Shown here: positions 25,221 through 33,334 of the stretch, one piece after another | Layout: each line of letters begins with the position of its first letter | Numbering within the stretch: position 1 is the first letter of the stretch | Source of the DNA: an uncultured Collinsella sp. | GTDB taxonomy: Bacteria; Actinomycetota; Coriobacteriia; Coriobacteriales; Coriobacteriaceae | Assembly (NCBI GenBank): GCA_902475245.1 | Contig: CABRYP010000002.1 | Span: 62,001 to 126,000 of the forward strand | Length of the DNA: 64,000 nt | Direction: 5' to 3' | Translations under genes and position numbers: made by a program | The notes under the pieces: model-generated | Told to the model about the DNA's origin: nothing | Seen by the model: the letters and a program-made list of their open reading frames with translations, nothing else | Database searches by the model: none

Positions 25221-26095
25221 TACAGCACGCCTCCGATCATCAAAAGCAGCTGCGCGGTAATGCAGCCAAAGATAAGCGAGTCGCTACGATCGAGCATGCC
25301 GCCATGGCCCGGAATAAGGTTGCCAGAATCCTTGACGCCCACGCCACGCTTGATGCGTGACTCGATGAGGTCACCGATAACGCCCAGGATGGAGACAACC
25401 ACGCCGCAAAGCAGCGCATAGGGCAAGCTCAGCTTATAGAAATGCGTCGCCCACAAAATAAGCCAGATAAGAACCGAGCCCAAGATGCCGCCGACAAAGC
25501 CCTCCCAGCTCTTTTTGGGAGAGATCTTGGGGACCATCTTGTGCTTGCCGATACGGCTGCCCACGATGTAGGCAAACGAATCGGAGACCCAGAGAGACGC
25601 GCAAACACCCACCGAAAGCAGGGCGCCGGCAAAACCGGGCACGGCATCGCGCAGCAGCACGATGGCCGACAGCATAAAACCGGTGTAGATGGGACCCATG
25701 AGTGTCACAGCCACATCGGATATGCGGGTACGCGACGAACAGACATACCAAATGCCCACCGCAAGCATCAATGCAAAAAGCAGCGCATTCAACAGCAGCG
25801 AGTCGCCCAGCGCCGAGAGCGGAAAGAGCACGGCGGCAGCGATACCCAGGCGCTCGTTGGCCACCTTGCCATCGAGCTTCGTCATGCGGAAATACTCAAA
25901 GCAGCACAGGCCGCTCATGACGGAGACGAAGATGGCGGTGGGAACGATACCCAAAACCAGGCAGAGAATAAATACGACGGCGTAGACGATACCTGCGGCG
26001 GCACGGGTAATAAAGCCGGCAAGCCACGAAGTCGCGGCCGCGCCGCTCTTGGCGGCAGGCGCCTTGGGAGCAGACGCCTTGGGACGATCGGACAC
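25220..26095 (-). CDS. cdsA: Phosphatidate cytidylyltransferase
   Basis: 291 aa with an Ala/Lys-rich N-terminal tail and about seven or eight membrane segments. The family signature is present at the C-terminus (GDLIESRIKRGVGVKD...LIPGHGGMLDRSDSL). The signature position usually hydrophobic after DR is Ser here (DRSD). The enzyme makes CDP-diacylglycerol from phosphatidate and CTP. The start is a GTG behind GGAGGCTTAATC. Confidence 0.95.
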   Translation of the reverse strand: MSDRPKASAPKAPAAKSGAAATSWLAGFITRAAAGIVYAVVFILCLVLGIVPTAIFVSVMSGLCCFEYFRMTKLDGKVANERLGIAAAVLFPLSALGDSLLLNALLFALMLAVGIWYVCSSRTRISDVAVTLMGPIYTGFMLSAIVLLRDAVPGFAGALLSVGVCASLWVSDSFAYIVGSRIGKHKMVPKISPKKSWEGFVGGILGSVLIWLILWATHFYKLSLPYALLCGVVVSILGVIGDLIESRIKRGVGVKDSGNLIPGHGGMLDRSDSLIFGCITAQLLLMIGGVL

Positions 26096-26097
26096 GA

Positions 26098-26892
26098 TTA
26101 AGCCTCCTCGGTCTTGCTCAGTCCACCAAACCTACGGTCGCGGCCCTGATAGGCCAAAATGGCGTTGACAAGACCCCAACGATCAAAGTCGGGCCAATAG
26201 GTATCGGTGACATAAAACTCGGAATAGGCAACCTGCCACAGCAGATAGTTCGAAAGGCGAAGCTCGCCGGAGGTTCGAATCACAAGCTCAGGATCGGGTA
26301 GCCCAGCGGTGTACAGGTGCGAAGCAACCATATCATCGTCGATAGCGGCCGGAACGATCTTTCCGGCAGCGGCATCGAGCGCGATCTGACGGACGGCACG
26401 GGTGATCTCGGCACGGGCTCCGTAGTTGACGGCAAGTGCCAGCGTCATGCCGGTATGGTCGGCACACTCGGCAAGACCTCGCTCAAAGACATCGCGGGTC
26501 TTCTTGGGCAGTGCGGATATATCGCCCAAAAAGACAACGCGCACGTTTTCGCGCTTAAGCAGCGGCAGCTCATCGATAAACGTCTTAGCAAACAGATGCA
26601 TTAAAACGTTGACCTCATGCTGAGGACGATTCCAGTTTTCGGTGGAAAACGCATAGGCCGAAAGGACGTCGACGCCCAAACGCACGCATGCGGTAATAAT
26701 CTCGCGCAGGGAGACGATACCGGCCTTGTGTCCCTCGGTGCGGGCAAGACCGCGCGCCGTGGCCCAGCGACCGTTACCGTCCATGATGCACGAAATATGA
26801 TGCGGAATCTTATTGAGGTCAAGGTCGGAAAAACCGACGCCCGCAGGGGCGTCGGCAAAGTACTCGACCAGTTTGTTCTCGTCGTATTGCAC
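26098..26892 (-). CDS. uppS: Undecaprenyl (isoprenyl) diphosphate synthase
   Basis: 264 aa. Cis-prenyltransferase signatures are HISCIMDGNGRWA (catalytic Asp), FSTENWNRP and RTSGELRLSNYLLWQ. It builds the C55 carrier for peptidoglycan and wall polymers. The start is a GTG seven bases after GGAG, where that GGAG is the end of frr. The next gene, cdsA, begins two bases past its stop. Confidence 0.96.
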   Translation of the reverse strand: MQYDENKLVEYFADAPAGVGFSDLDLNKIPHHISCIMDGNGRWATARGLARTEGHKAGIVSLREIITACVRLGVDVLSAYAFSTENWNRPQHEVNVLMHLFAKTFIDELPLLKRENVRVVFLGDISALPKKTRDVFERGLAECADHTGMTLALAVNYGARAEITRAVRQIALDAAAGKIVPAAIDDDMVASHLYTAGLPDPELVIRTSGELRLSNYLLWQVAYSEFYVTDTYWPDFDRWGLVNAILAYQGRDRRFGGLSKTEEA

Positions 26893-26893
26893 C

Positions 26894-27430
26894 TTAGATC
26901 TCCATGACCTCGGCTTCTTTTTCCTTCAGAAGCTCCTCGACCTTGGCAACATACTCATCGGTATGCTTCTGGACCTTGGCCTGCTCGCGACGGACATCGT
27001 CCTCGGTGAGCTCTTCGTCGCGCTCGAGCTTGTTGTTAAAGTCGCGACGGATGTTGCGAATGGAGACCTTGGCCTGCTCGGCATACTCGCGGCACTCCTT
27101 GACGAGCTCGCGACGACGCTCCTCGGTGGGAGCCGGGAACGGCAGGCGCACGACGGTACCGTCAGAGTTGGGAGTAATTCCCAGATCGGAAGCGCTGATA
27201 GCCTTCACGATTGCGTTGACGAGCGCCTTGTCCCAGGGCTCGATAAGCAGCATGTGAGCCTCGGGGGTCTTAACGGCGGCAACCTGGGTAACCGGCGTGG
27301 GAACACCGTAGTAATCGACCGAAATGTCGGACAGAATGTTAGCGTTGGCGCGGCCCGTGCGAACCTTGGAGAAGTTGTGCTTGAGGGACTCGAGCGACTT
27401 GTCCATGTGGGCGGTGATATTCTCTGCCAT
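26894..27430 (-). CDS. frr: Ribosome recycling factor
   Basis: 178 aa, slightly shorter than the common 185. It has the three-helix bundle pattern with KVRTGRANANIL near the N-terminus, the small domain VTQVAAVKTPEAHMLLIEPW and VSIRNIRRDFNNKL. It splits post-termination ribosomes together with EF-G. The ATG follows GGAGGATTAAGC, two bases past the pyrH stop. Confidence 0.97.
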   Translation of the reverse strand: MAENITAHMDKSLESLKHNFSKVRTGRANANILSDISVDYYGVPTPVTQVAAVKTPEAHMLLIEPWDKALVNAIVKAISASDLGITPNSDGTVVRLPFPAPTEERRRELVKECREYAEQAKVSIRNIRRDFNNKLERDEELTEDDVRREQAKVQKHTDEYVAKVEELLKEKEAEVMEI

Positions 27431-27432
27431 GC

Positions 27433-28155
27433 TTAATCCTCCTGATAGACGAGCGTGCCGACGGGCTCACCCGAAAGCGCGCGTTTGACGGTGTCCTCGC
27501 CATCGATGTTGAGGACCAAAATCGGCATACGGTTATCCTGGCACAGCGCCGTGGCCGTGGAATCCATAACCTGCAGACCGCGGACGAGAACCTCGTGATA
27601 GGTAATCTTGTCAAAACGGACGGCATCGGAACACTTGACAGGATCCTTGTCGTAGATGCCGTCAACCTTGGTGGCCTTAATCAGAATCTCGGCACCGATC
27701 TCGCAGGCACGAAGAGCCGCGGCGGTGTCGGTCGTAAAGTACGGATTGCCCGAACCGGCGGCAAAAATAACGACATTACCCTTGGAAAGGTGGTTGATGG
27801 CGCGACGGCGAATATAGGGCTCGCAGATCTCGTTCATCTGGATAGCGCTCATCACGCGGCAGGGAACATCGTTGTGCTCAAAGGCATCCTGCAGGGCAAG
27901 CGCGTTCATAACGGTTGCCAGCATGCCCATGTAGTCGGCCTGGGCGCGCTCCATGCCACCGGCAGCGCCGGCCATGCCGCGGAAAATGTTGCCGCCGCCG
28001 ACAACAACGCCGACCTCATGGCCAACGGCGAGCAGCTCCTTGACCTGCTTGGCAAGATGGTCGGTAATCTTGGGGTCGATGCCATATTGGCCGTCGCCCA
28101 TCAGTGCTTCGCCGGAAAGCTTCAGAAGCACGCGTTTATATCGGATGTCGGACAA
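27433..28155 (-). CDS. pyrH: Uridylate kinase
   Basis: 240 aa, amino-acid-kinase fold: VLLKLSGEALMG, VVVGGGNIFRGMAGA and AAGSGNPYFTTDTAA. It phosphorylates UMP to UDP and so continues the route made by the pyr operon 13 kb away. The start is a TTG behind AGGAGG (MSDIRYKR). It opens the second part of the rpsB region, after the tsf terminator. Confidence 0.97.
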   Translation of the reverse strand: MSDIRYKRVLLKLSGEALMGDGQYGIDPKITDHLAKQVKELLAVGHEVGVVVGGGNIFRGMAGAAGGMERAQADYMGMLATVMNALALQDAFEHNDVPCRVMSAIQMNEICEPYIRRRAINHLSKGNVVIFAAGSGNPYFTTDTAAALRACEIGAEILIKATKVDGIYDKDPVKCSDAVRFDKITYHEVLVRGLQVMDSTATALCQDNRMPILVLNIDGEDTVKRALSGEPVGTLVYQED

Positions 28156-28213
28156 AGCGATCCTCCTTTAATTAGACTCTCAATATGATAGCAAAGGCTC
28201 TGATAAGAGCCAT

Positions 28214-28249
28214 GAAAAAGCAGGCTGTGAGTAAAACCCACAGCCTGCT
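28214..28249 (-). terminator. Terminator after tsf
   Basis: AGCAGGCTGTG (28219-28229) pairs perfectly with CACAGCCTGCT (28239-28249), and TTTTTC follows on minus. It separates rpsB-tsf from pyrH; pyrH then needs read-through or a promoter in the next 60 bases. Confidence 0.9.
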
Positions 28250-28272
28250 CATTACCAGCTACAAGAGCTTAT

Positions 28273-29142
28273 TTACTCGCCACGGACCAGACGGTCGAAG
28301 GCAACGACGGTAATGCTATCGCCGAGCTCCTTGGAGACCTGCTCAGCGTACTTCTTGATGGTGAGGGAGCTGTCCTTGATGAACTCCTGCTCGGTAAGCA
28401 CGGACTGCTTGTAGAACTTCTCCAGACGGCCAACAGCCATCTTCTCCTGGATAGCCTCGGGCTTGCCGGACTCGGCAGCCTGAGCCATGTAGATCTCCTT
28501 CTCGTGCTCGACGGTCTCGGCCGGAACCTGATCGCGGGTAGCGCAAATCGGGGCGACGGCGGCAACCTGAAGGGCAACGTCGTGAGCGAAGGTCTTGAAG
28601 GACTCGGCCTGAGCGGTCTCGGCCTTCTCGAAAGCGAACTCGACGAGGACGCCGATCTTACCACCCATGTGGATGTAAGAAGCAAGAGCGCCGTTCTCGA
28701 CCTTGCGGGCGGAGAAACGAGCGATCTTCATGTTCTCGCCCATGATGTGAATCATCTCGGTGAGCTCGGAGGAAACGGTCTCCTCGCCCATCGGCTTCTC
28801 GAGCAGAGCATCGACATCGGCCGGCTCGGTGGAAGCGACAACCTCGGCGACCTTGGAAGCAAAGCCGGTGAACTTGGCGTTGGAGCCGACGAAGTCGGTC
28901 TCGCAGGAAAGCTCGAGCAGAGCGCCGGACTTGCCGTCCTCGGAGACGAACGCGGCGACAGCGCCCTCGTTGGTCTCACGGCCAGCCTTCTTGGCAGCCT
29001 TGGCGAGGCCGTTCTTGCGCAGAACGTCAACAGCGACGTCCATGTCGCCGTCAGCCTCGACGAGAGCCTTCTTACACTCCATCATCGGGGAGTCGGTCAT
29101 CTCGCGGAGCTGCTTGACCATAGCGGCAGTAATCTGGGCCAT
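28273..29142 (-). CDS. tsf: Elongation factor Ts
   Basis: 289 aa. MAQITAAMVKQLREMTDSPMM forms the UBA-like N-terminal domain, then the core with ELSCETDFV (TDFV exchange motif). It is the nucleotide exchange factor for EF-Tu. The start is the ATG behind AAAGGAACCACA. It follows rpsB by 45 bases, the conserved order. Confidence 0.97.
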   Translation of the reverse strand: MAQITAAMVKQLREMTDSPMMECKKALVEADGDMDVAVDVLRKNGLAKAAKKAGRETNEGAVAAFVSEDGKSGALLELSCETDFVGSNAKFTGFASKVAEVVASTEPADVDALLEKPMGEETVSSELTEMIHIMGENMKIARFSARKVENGALASYIHMGGKIGVLVEFAFEKAETAQAESFKTFAHDVALQVAAVAPICATRDQVPAETVEHEKEIYMAQAAESGKPEAIQEKMAVGRLEKFYKQSVLTEQEFIKDSSLTIKKYAEQVSKELGDSITVVAFDRLVRGE

Positions 29143-29187
29143 TGTGGTTCCTTTCAAAGAGATGAAAAAGAATTAACTAAGACTGAT

Positions 29188-29916
29188 TTACTCGGCCTTG
29201 GGCTCAGCGGCCATCTCGGCCTCGGAGACCTGCTCCTTACCGGAGCCAGCGAGGCAGGCGTCGGCCATGAGCTCGCACATAAGGGTGACAGCGGAGATGG
29301 CGTCATCGTTGCAGGGGATGCCGTACTCGACCTCGTCGGGATCGGAGTTGGTGTCGATCAGAGCGACGACGGGGATGTTCAGGCGCTGGGCCTCCTTGAT
29401 GGCGTTCTCCTCGCGCTTGGTGTCGATGACGAAGAGAGCCTGGGGCAGACCCTTCATGTCGCGGGCGCCACCGAGGTTGGTCTGGAGCTTAGCGAGCTCC
29501 TTGCCGAGCACTGCCTGCTCCTTCTTGGGCAGCACTGCCATGCGGCCGTCCTCGACCATGGCCTCGAGCTCCTCCATGCGGTTGATGCGGGAGCGGATGG
29601 TGACGAAGTTGGTCAGCATACCGCCGAGCCAACGCTGGTTGATGTAAGGCATGTTGGCGCGCTCAGCGGCGTTCTTAACGGCCTCCTGAGCCTGCTTCTT
29701 GGTGCCGACGAACAGCACGTTGCCGCCCTTGGCGACGTTCTTGACGAAGGTGTAGGCCTGGTCGGCGTCAAGGATGGTCTGCTTGAGGTCGAGGATGTAG
29801 ATGCCGTTGCGCTCACCGAAGATGAACGGCTTCATCTTGGGGTTCCAGCGACGGGTCTGGTGACCGAAGTGGCAGCCGGCCTCGAGCAGGGTGCGGATAT
29901 TAATCTTGGTAGCCAT
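29188..29916 (-). CDS. rpsB: 30S ribosomal protein S2
   Basis: 242 aa. LLEAGCHFGHQTRRWNPKM, FVGTKKQAQEAV and YINQRWLGGMLTNF are the S2 signatures. A short acidic tail (KEQVSEAEMAAEPKAE) ends it. The ATG follows CAGGAGGTTTAAC. A promoter about 135 bases upstream drives rpsB-tsf. Confidence 0.98.
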   Translation of the reverse strand: MATKINIRTLLEAGCHFGHQTRRWNPKMKPFIFGERNGIYILDLKQTILDADQAYTFVKNVAKGGNVLFVGTKKQAQEAVKNAAERANMPYINQRWLGGMLTNFVTIRSRINRMEELEAMVEDGRMAVLPKKEQAVLGKELAKLQTNLGGARDMKGLPQALFVIDTKREENAIKEAQRLNIPVVALIDTNSDPDEVEYGIPCNDDAISAVTLMCELMADACLAGSGKEQVSEAEMAAEPKAE

Positions 29917-30057
29917 GTTAAACCTCCTGTGGTTTGCCTCCGCGCGGGGTCATCCTCCAAAACCAACCCAGACATGTGCTACCAAAGCCCGGGCACCACG
30001 GTATGAAGTAGCCGCGCGTGCGTGATAAAAACCTGTTGCCGTGAAGCAACCCGATGA

Positions 30058-30086
30058 ATGATAGCAGGATTGCCTCTTCCTGCCAA
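30058..30086 (-). promoter_or_regulatory. Promoter of rpsB-tsf with a long leader
   Basis: Minus strand: TTGGCA (30086-30081), 17-base spacer, TATCAT (30063-30058) with TGC before it. The leader of about 135 bases holds a GTTGC/GCAAC hairpin and GC-rich segments, which may be an S2 autoregulatory leader. Confidence 0.75.
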
Positions 30087-30132
30087 CCCGCAATCAAAAC
30101 CACACACCTCGGTGCGGCGCGGGGCCCGTCTC

Positions 30133-31053
30133 CTACTCGCCGCGGGGGTGGGCCTGACTCACGGCGCGCTTGAGTCGATCGGGCGTGAGGTGCGTATAAA
30201 TCTGCGTCGTGGACAAGCTCGCATGCCCAAGCAGCTCCTGAACCGAGCGGAGATCCGCGCCGCCCTCGAGCAGGTCGGTCGCAAAGGTATGACGCATCGC
30301 ATGCGGGGCGATGTCGGCAGGAATGCCGGCAAGTGCCGCAAGCATATGGAACCGCCTCCTAAGCATGGCGGCACTCATGCGGTTTCCGCGCGCCGAGATA
30401 AACAGCGGATGCGCGCCGTTCGCACCGTCGTTACGCTTTGCCTGTGCAAGGAGCTGCGGCCTCCCTTCCTCAATATAGCGGCGGGTAGCCTCGAGAGCGC
30501 GCCGATACAGGGGCACGATACGCTCCTTGCTCCCCTTGCCCCAAAGTCGCAGCGTTCGCTCGGACCAACCGATAGACTCCACGTTGAGCGCCGCGAGCTC
30601 CGAGATTCGCGCGCCGGAGGCATAGAGCAGCTCGAGCATCGCCGCATCTCGCAGCCCCGCAGGCGTCGAGGTGTCGGGGGCCTCGAGCAACGACTCGACT
30701 TGCCGGGTCGTCAGCACGCCGGGAAGATCGCGCGGCAGCTTGGGCGAGGAAATCGCCGAGACCGCATCGCCCTCAACGATTCCCTCGGCAGCCATCCACC
30801 GATAGAGCGAGCGTATGGCAGACAGGTGTGCCGCAAGGGTCCGAGCCGCCACCTGGCCACGCGACAGCTCGGCCAAATAGGAGCGAACGGTCCGCACGTC
30901 GGCGGCGCGAGCGTCGATGCCCTCGCGGTCGCACCACGCGGCGAAGCGCTCGAGCCGCGAGGTGTAGGCGGTTACCGTATTGGGAGCGAGTCCTTCGACG
31001 CGTGCAATGTAGGCAATGAACGAGTCGACGGCATCGTACAGGTCAAAAGCTAT
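30133..31053 (-). CDS. xerC: Tyrosine recombinase XerC/XerD-like, non-canonical start
   Basis: About 306 aa if counted from an ATA overlapping the trmFO stop. The catalytic domain has Arg in ASGARISEL, Lys in LWGKGSKERIVP, HAMRHTFATDLLEGG and the Tyr in HASLSTTQIYTHL. The N-terminal core-binding domain (FIAYIARVEGLAPNTVTAYT...FAAWCDREG) is plainly coded in frame upstream of the first normal start, a GTG at 30897. From GGAGGCGAGAGG the in-frame candidates are ATA (31053) and CTG (31041). Family members resolve chromosome dimers at dif. Whether it is XerC or XerD cannot be told from one copy. Confidence 0.82.
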   Translation of the reverse strand: MAFDLYDAVDSFIAYIARVEGLAPNTVTAYTSRLERFAAWCDREGIDARAADVRTVRSYLAELSRGQVAARTLAAHLSAIRSLYRWMAAEGIVEGDAVSAISSPKLPRDLPGVLTTRQVESLLEAPDTSTPAGLRDAAMLELLYASGARISELAALNVESIGWSERTLRLWGKGSKERIVPLYRRALEATRRYIEEGRPQLLAQAKRNDGANGAHPLFISARGNRMSAAMLRRRFHMLAALAGIPADIAPHAMRHTFATDLLEGGADLRSVQELLGHASLSTTQIYTHLTPDRLKRAVSQAHPRGE

Positions 31054-32387
31054 GACCTCTCGCCTCCAAACAGATCGGAGCGCGATTCCAGATAGGCATC
31101 CAGGGCCTTGAGGGCGCGGTCCGCGTAAGCCTGGTAACGATCGCGCTTGCTGCGACGCTTACCGTCCTCGAGCGGCGGCACAAGACCAAAGTTGACGTGC
31201 ATGGGCTGGTAGCCCACCGTAGCCGGATCGGTCGCATACCCCACAAGCGCGCCCAGGGCGCCCACGCGCGGCAGCTCGACGCCCGCGGCCCCGATGGCCT
31301 CGGCATAGGTGTTGAGCGCAGCGAGCAGACCCGTCGCCACGGCCTCCATGTACCCCTCGGTACCAGTAATCTGACCGGCAAGACGCACGCTCGTGCCGGG
31401 AACGGCAAAGGTGCCATCGAGCACGTGTGGCGCATCGACAAAGGTGTTGCGGTGCATGACGCCGTAGCGGAAGAACTCGGCGTTCTCCAGGCCGGGAACC
31501 ATATGGAAGACGCGCTTCTGTTCGCCGAAGGTCAGGTTGGTCTGGAAGCCAACTAGGTTATAGGCGGTCTTCTCCTTGTTCTCGGCGCGCAGCTGAATTG
31601 CCGCCCAGGGACGGCGACCGGTGCGCGGGTCGGTGAGCCCGACGGGCTTCATGGCGCCAAAGCGGATGGCATCCTTGCCCGTGCGCGCAACCTCCTCGGC
31701 AGGCTGGCAGGCCTGGAACAGGTCCCCGCCCTCAAAATCCTTGAGCACCACGCGCTCGGCCGTTGTGAGCGCCTCGATAAAGGCCTCGTACTCTTCCTTG
31801 TTGAGCGGGGCATTCAGATAGTCGCCACTCCCCTGCTCCTCGTAGCGCGACTGCGAGAACAGCACGTCCATATCGAGCGTCGAGGCATCGACAATCGGGG
31901 CGGCCGCGTCAAAGAACGCCAGGGCGTCACCACCGACAAGCTTCATGACCTCCTCGCTCAATGCCGGCGAGCACAAGGGACCCGCGGCGATAACCACATG
32001 ACCCTCGGGGATCTGGGTGACCTCACCGTGGACGACCTCGATATTGGGGCGGGCGGCAACCTCGGCCTCGACGAGCTCGGAAAACTTGACGCGGTCGACC
32101 GCCAGGGCGCCGCCAGCGGGAACGGCCGCACGATGAGCGCAGTCGAGCAGCACCGAGCCCATGCGCTCGAGCTCGGCCTTCAGCAGGCCGGCGGCGGAAT
32201 CGGGACGGGTCGACTTAAACGAATTGGAGCAGACGAGCTCCGCCAAGTGATCGGTATGGTGGGCAGGAGAGCTCACCTGCGGGCGCATCTCGCACAGCTT
32301 TACGGCGAACCCGCGATCTGCCAGCTGAATCGCGCATTCCGATCCCGCCAGACCGCCACCGATAACCGTCACCTGATCAAACAGCAT
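31050..32387 (-). CDS. trmFO: Folate/FAD-dependent tRNA (uracil-54-C5)-methyltransferase TrmFO
   Basis: 445 aa. The FAD-binding VTVIGGGLAGSECAIQLA is followed by VCSNSFKSTRPDSAAGLLK and the C-terminal MHVNFGLVPPLEDGKRRSK, all typical of TrmFO. It makes m5U54 (ribothymidine) in tRNA using methylene-THF. The start is the ATG nine bases after AAAGG; a TTG two codons earlier is too close to that site. It lies between dprA and xerC, an order seen in many Firmicutes-like clusters. Confidence 0.97.
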   Translation of the reverse strand: MLFDQVTVIGGGLAGSECAIQLADRGFAVKLCEMRPQVSSPAHHTDHLAELVCSNSFKSTRPDSAAGLLKAELERMGSVLLDCAHRAAVPAGGALAVDRVKFSELVEAEVAARPNIEVVHGEVTQIPEGHVVIAAGPLCSPALSEEVMKLVGGDALAFFDAAAPIVDASTLDMDVLFSQSRYEEQGSGDYLNAPLNKEEYEAFIEALTTAERVVLKDFEGGDLFQACQPAEEVARTGKDAIRFGAMKPVGLTDPRTGRRPWAAIQLRAENKEKTAYNLVGFQTNLTFGEQKRVFHMVPGLENAEFFRYGVMHRNTFVDAPHVLDGTFAVPGTSVRLAGQITGTEGYMEAVATGLLAALNTYAEAIGAAGVELPRVGALGALVGYATDPATVGYQPMHVNFGLVPPLEDGKRRSKRDRYQAYADRALKALDAYLESRSDLFGGERS

Positions 32388-32401
32388 CTGCAAACACCTT
32401 T

Positions 32402-33334
32402 CTAATTGACACGTTTTCCATTGTGACCGAAGGGCGTCTGGGCGTGAAGGGCAAACTTGGAGGGCGCATACCTTCCATCCATCATGCGCTCGATGAGGCC
32501 CTCGAGCTCGAGCGAGCCCAGGAGCTTGAGCACACCGACGGCATCGAGGGAGACGAGTGTGGCGATGTCTTCAACCTTGAGCGGCGAGGCGATGAGGGCA
32601 TGCATCACAGTCTGCTGTGTGGCATCCAGGTCGGCGATGCCGGGCGCATCGGGACGCGAATAGCGCAGGGTACCGTAGATTCGAGAGATGGCCATCTCGA
32701 TGGACTCCTCGTCAATAATGCAGCAGGCCCCGTTGGCAATGAGGTAGTTGGTCCCGCGCGACTCGGGCGACAAAATGGAGCCCGGTACCGCAAGCAGTTC
32801 GCGCCCCAGGTCCATGGCGGCCTCCGCCGTCGAGAACGTGCCCGAAGGCATGCCGGCCTCCGACACGAAGAGCGCCTGCGAAAGCGCGGCAATCACCCGG
32901 TTACGCCGCGGAAAGGCAAACTTACGCGGCCCCATGCCCCAAGGCGAGATGGACACGACCGCACCGCCCGTATCGATCGTGCGCGCGATAAGCCCCGCAC
33001 TCGAACGCGGGTAGACCACGTCGGCGCCCGTACCCAAAACCAAGACGTGCCTGCCCCCGGCGTTGACCGCGGCCCAACCCGAGGCCTGGTCGCAGCCGAC
33101 CGCACCGCCCGAGACCACCGTCACCCCCGCCTCGACCGCAACTTTCGCGGCCAGCTCTGCCACGGCAAGGCCGTACGGCGAGGCCTTGCGCGCACCGATA
33201 ATCGAGAGCGCCGGCGTCGAGAGCACCTCCGGGTCGCCACGGACGAACAACGTCTGCGGCACATCGGAAAGTTCCAGAACAGTAGCGGGAAACAGCCCAT
33301 CACCGGGATGCAGTTCGTAGCGGACCTCACCCAT
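32402..33334 (-). CDS. dprA: DNA-processing protein DprA
   Basis: 310 aa. The Rossmann-like DprA core shows SIIGARKASPYG, VSGGAVGCDQASG, VLGTGADVVYP, KFAFPRRNRVIAALSQA and SPESRGTNYLIANGA; a C-terminal winged helix follows (about 235-290). It loads RecA on incoming single strands during transformation. The ATG overlaps the comM TGA by one base (TGATG) behind GGAGGG. Confidence 0.96.
   Translation of the reverse strand: MGEVRYELHPGDGLFPATVLELSDVPQTLFVRGDPEVLSTPALSIIGARKASPYGLAVAELAAKVAVEAGVTVVSGGAVGCDQASGWAAVNAGGRHVLVLGTGADVVYPRSSAGLIARTIDTGGAVVSISPWGMGPRKFAFPRRNRVIAALSQALFVSEAGMPSGTFSTAEAAMDLGRELLAVPGSILSPESRGTNYLIANGACCIIDEESIEMAISRIYGTLRYSRPDAPGIADLDATQQTVMHALIASPLKVEDIATLVSLDAVGVLKLLGSLELEGLIERMMDGRYAPSKFALHAQTPFGHNGKRVN

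Noticed and set aside
29917..30132. tRNA gene upstream of rpsB
   Set aside because: No cloverleaf, TpsiC loop or CCA-adjacent stem; the sequence is explained by a promoter and leader.
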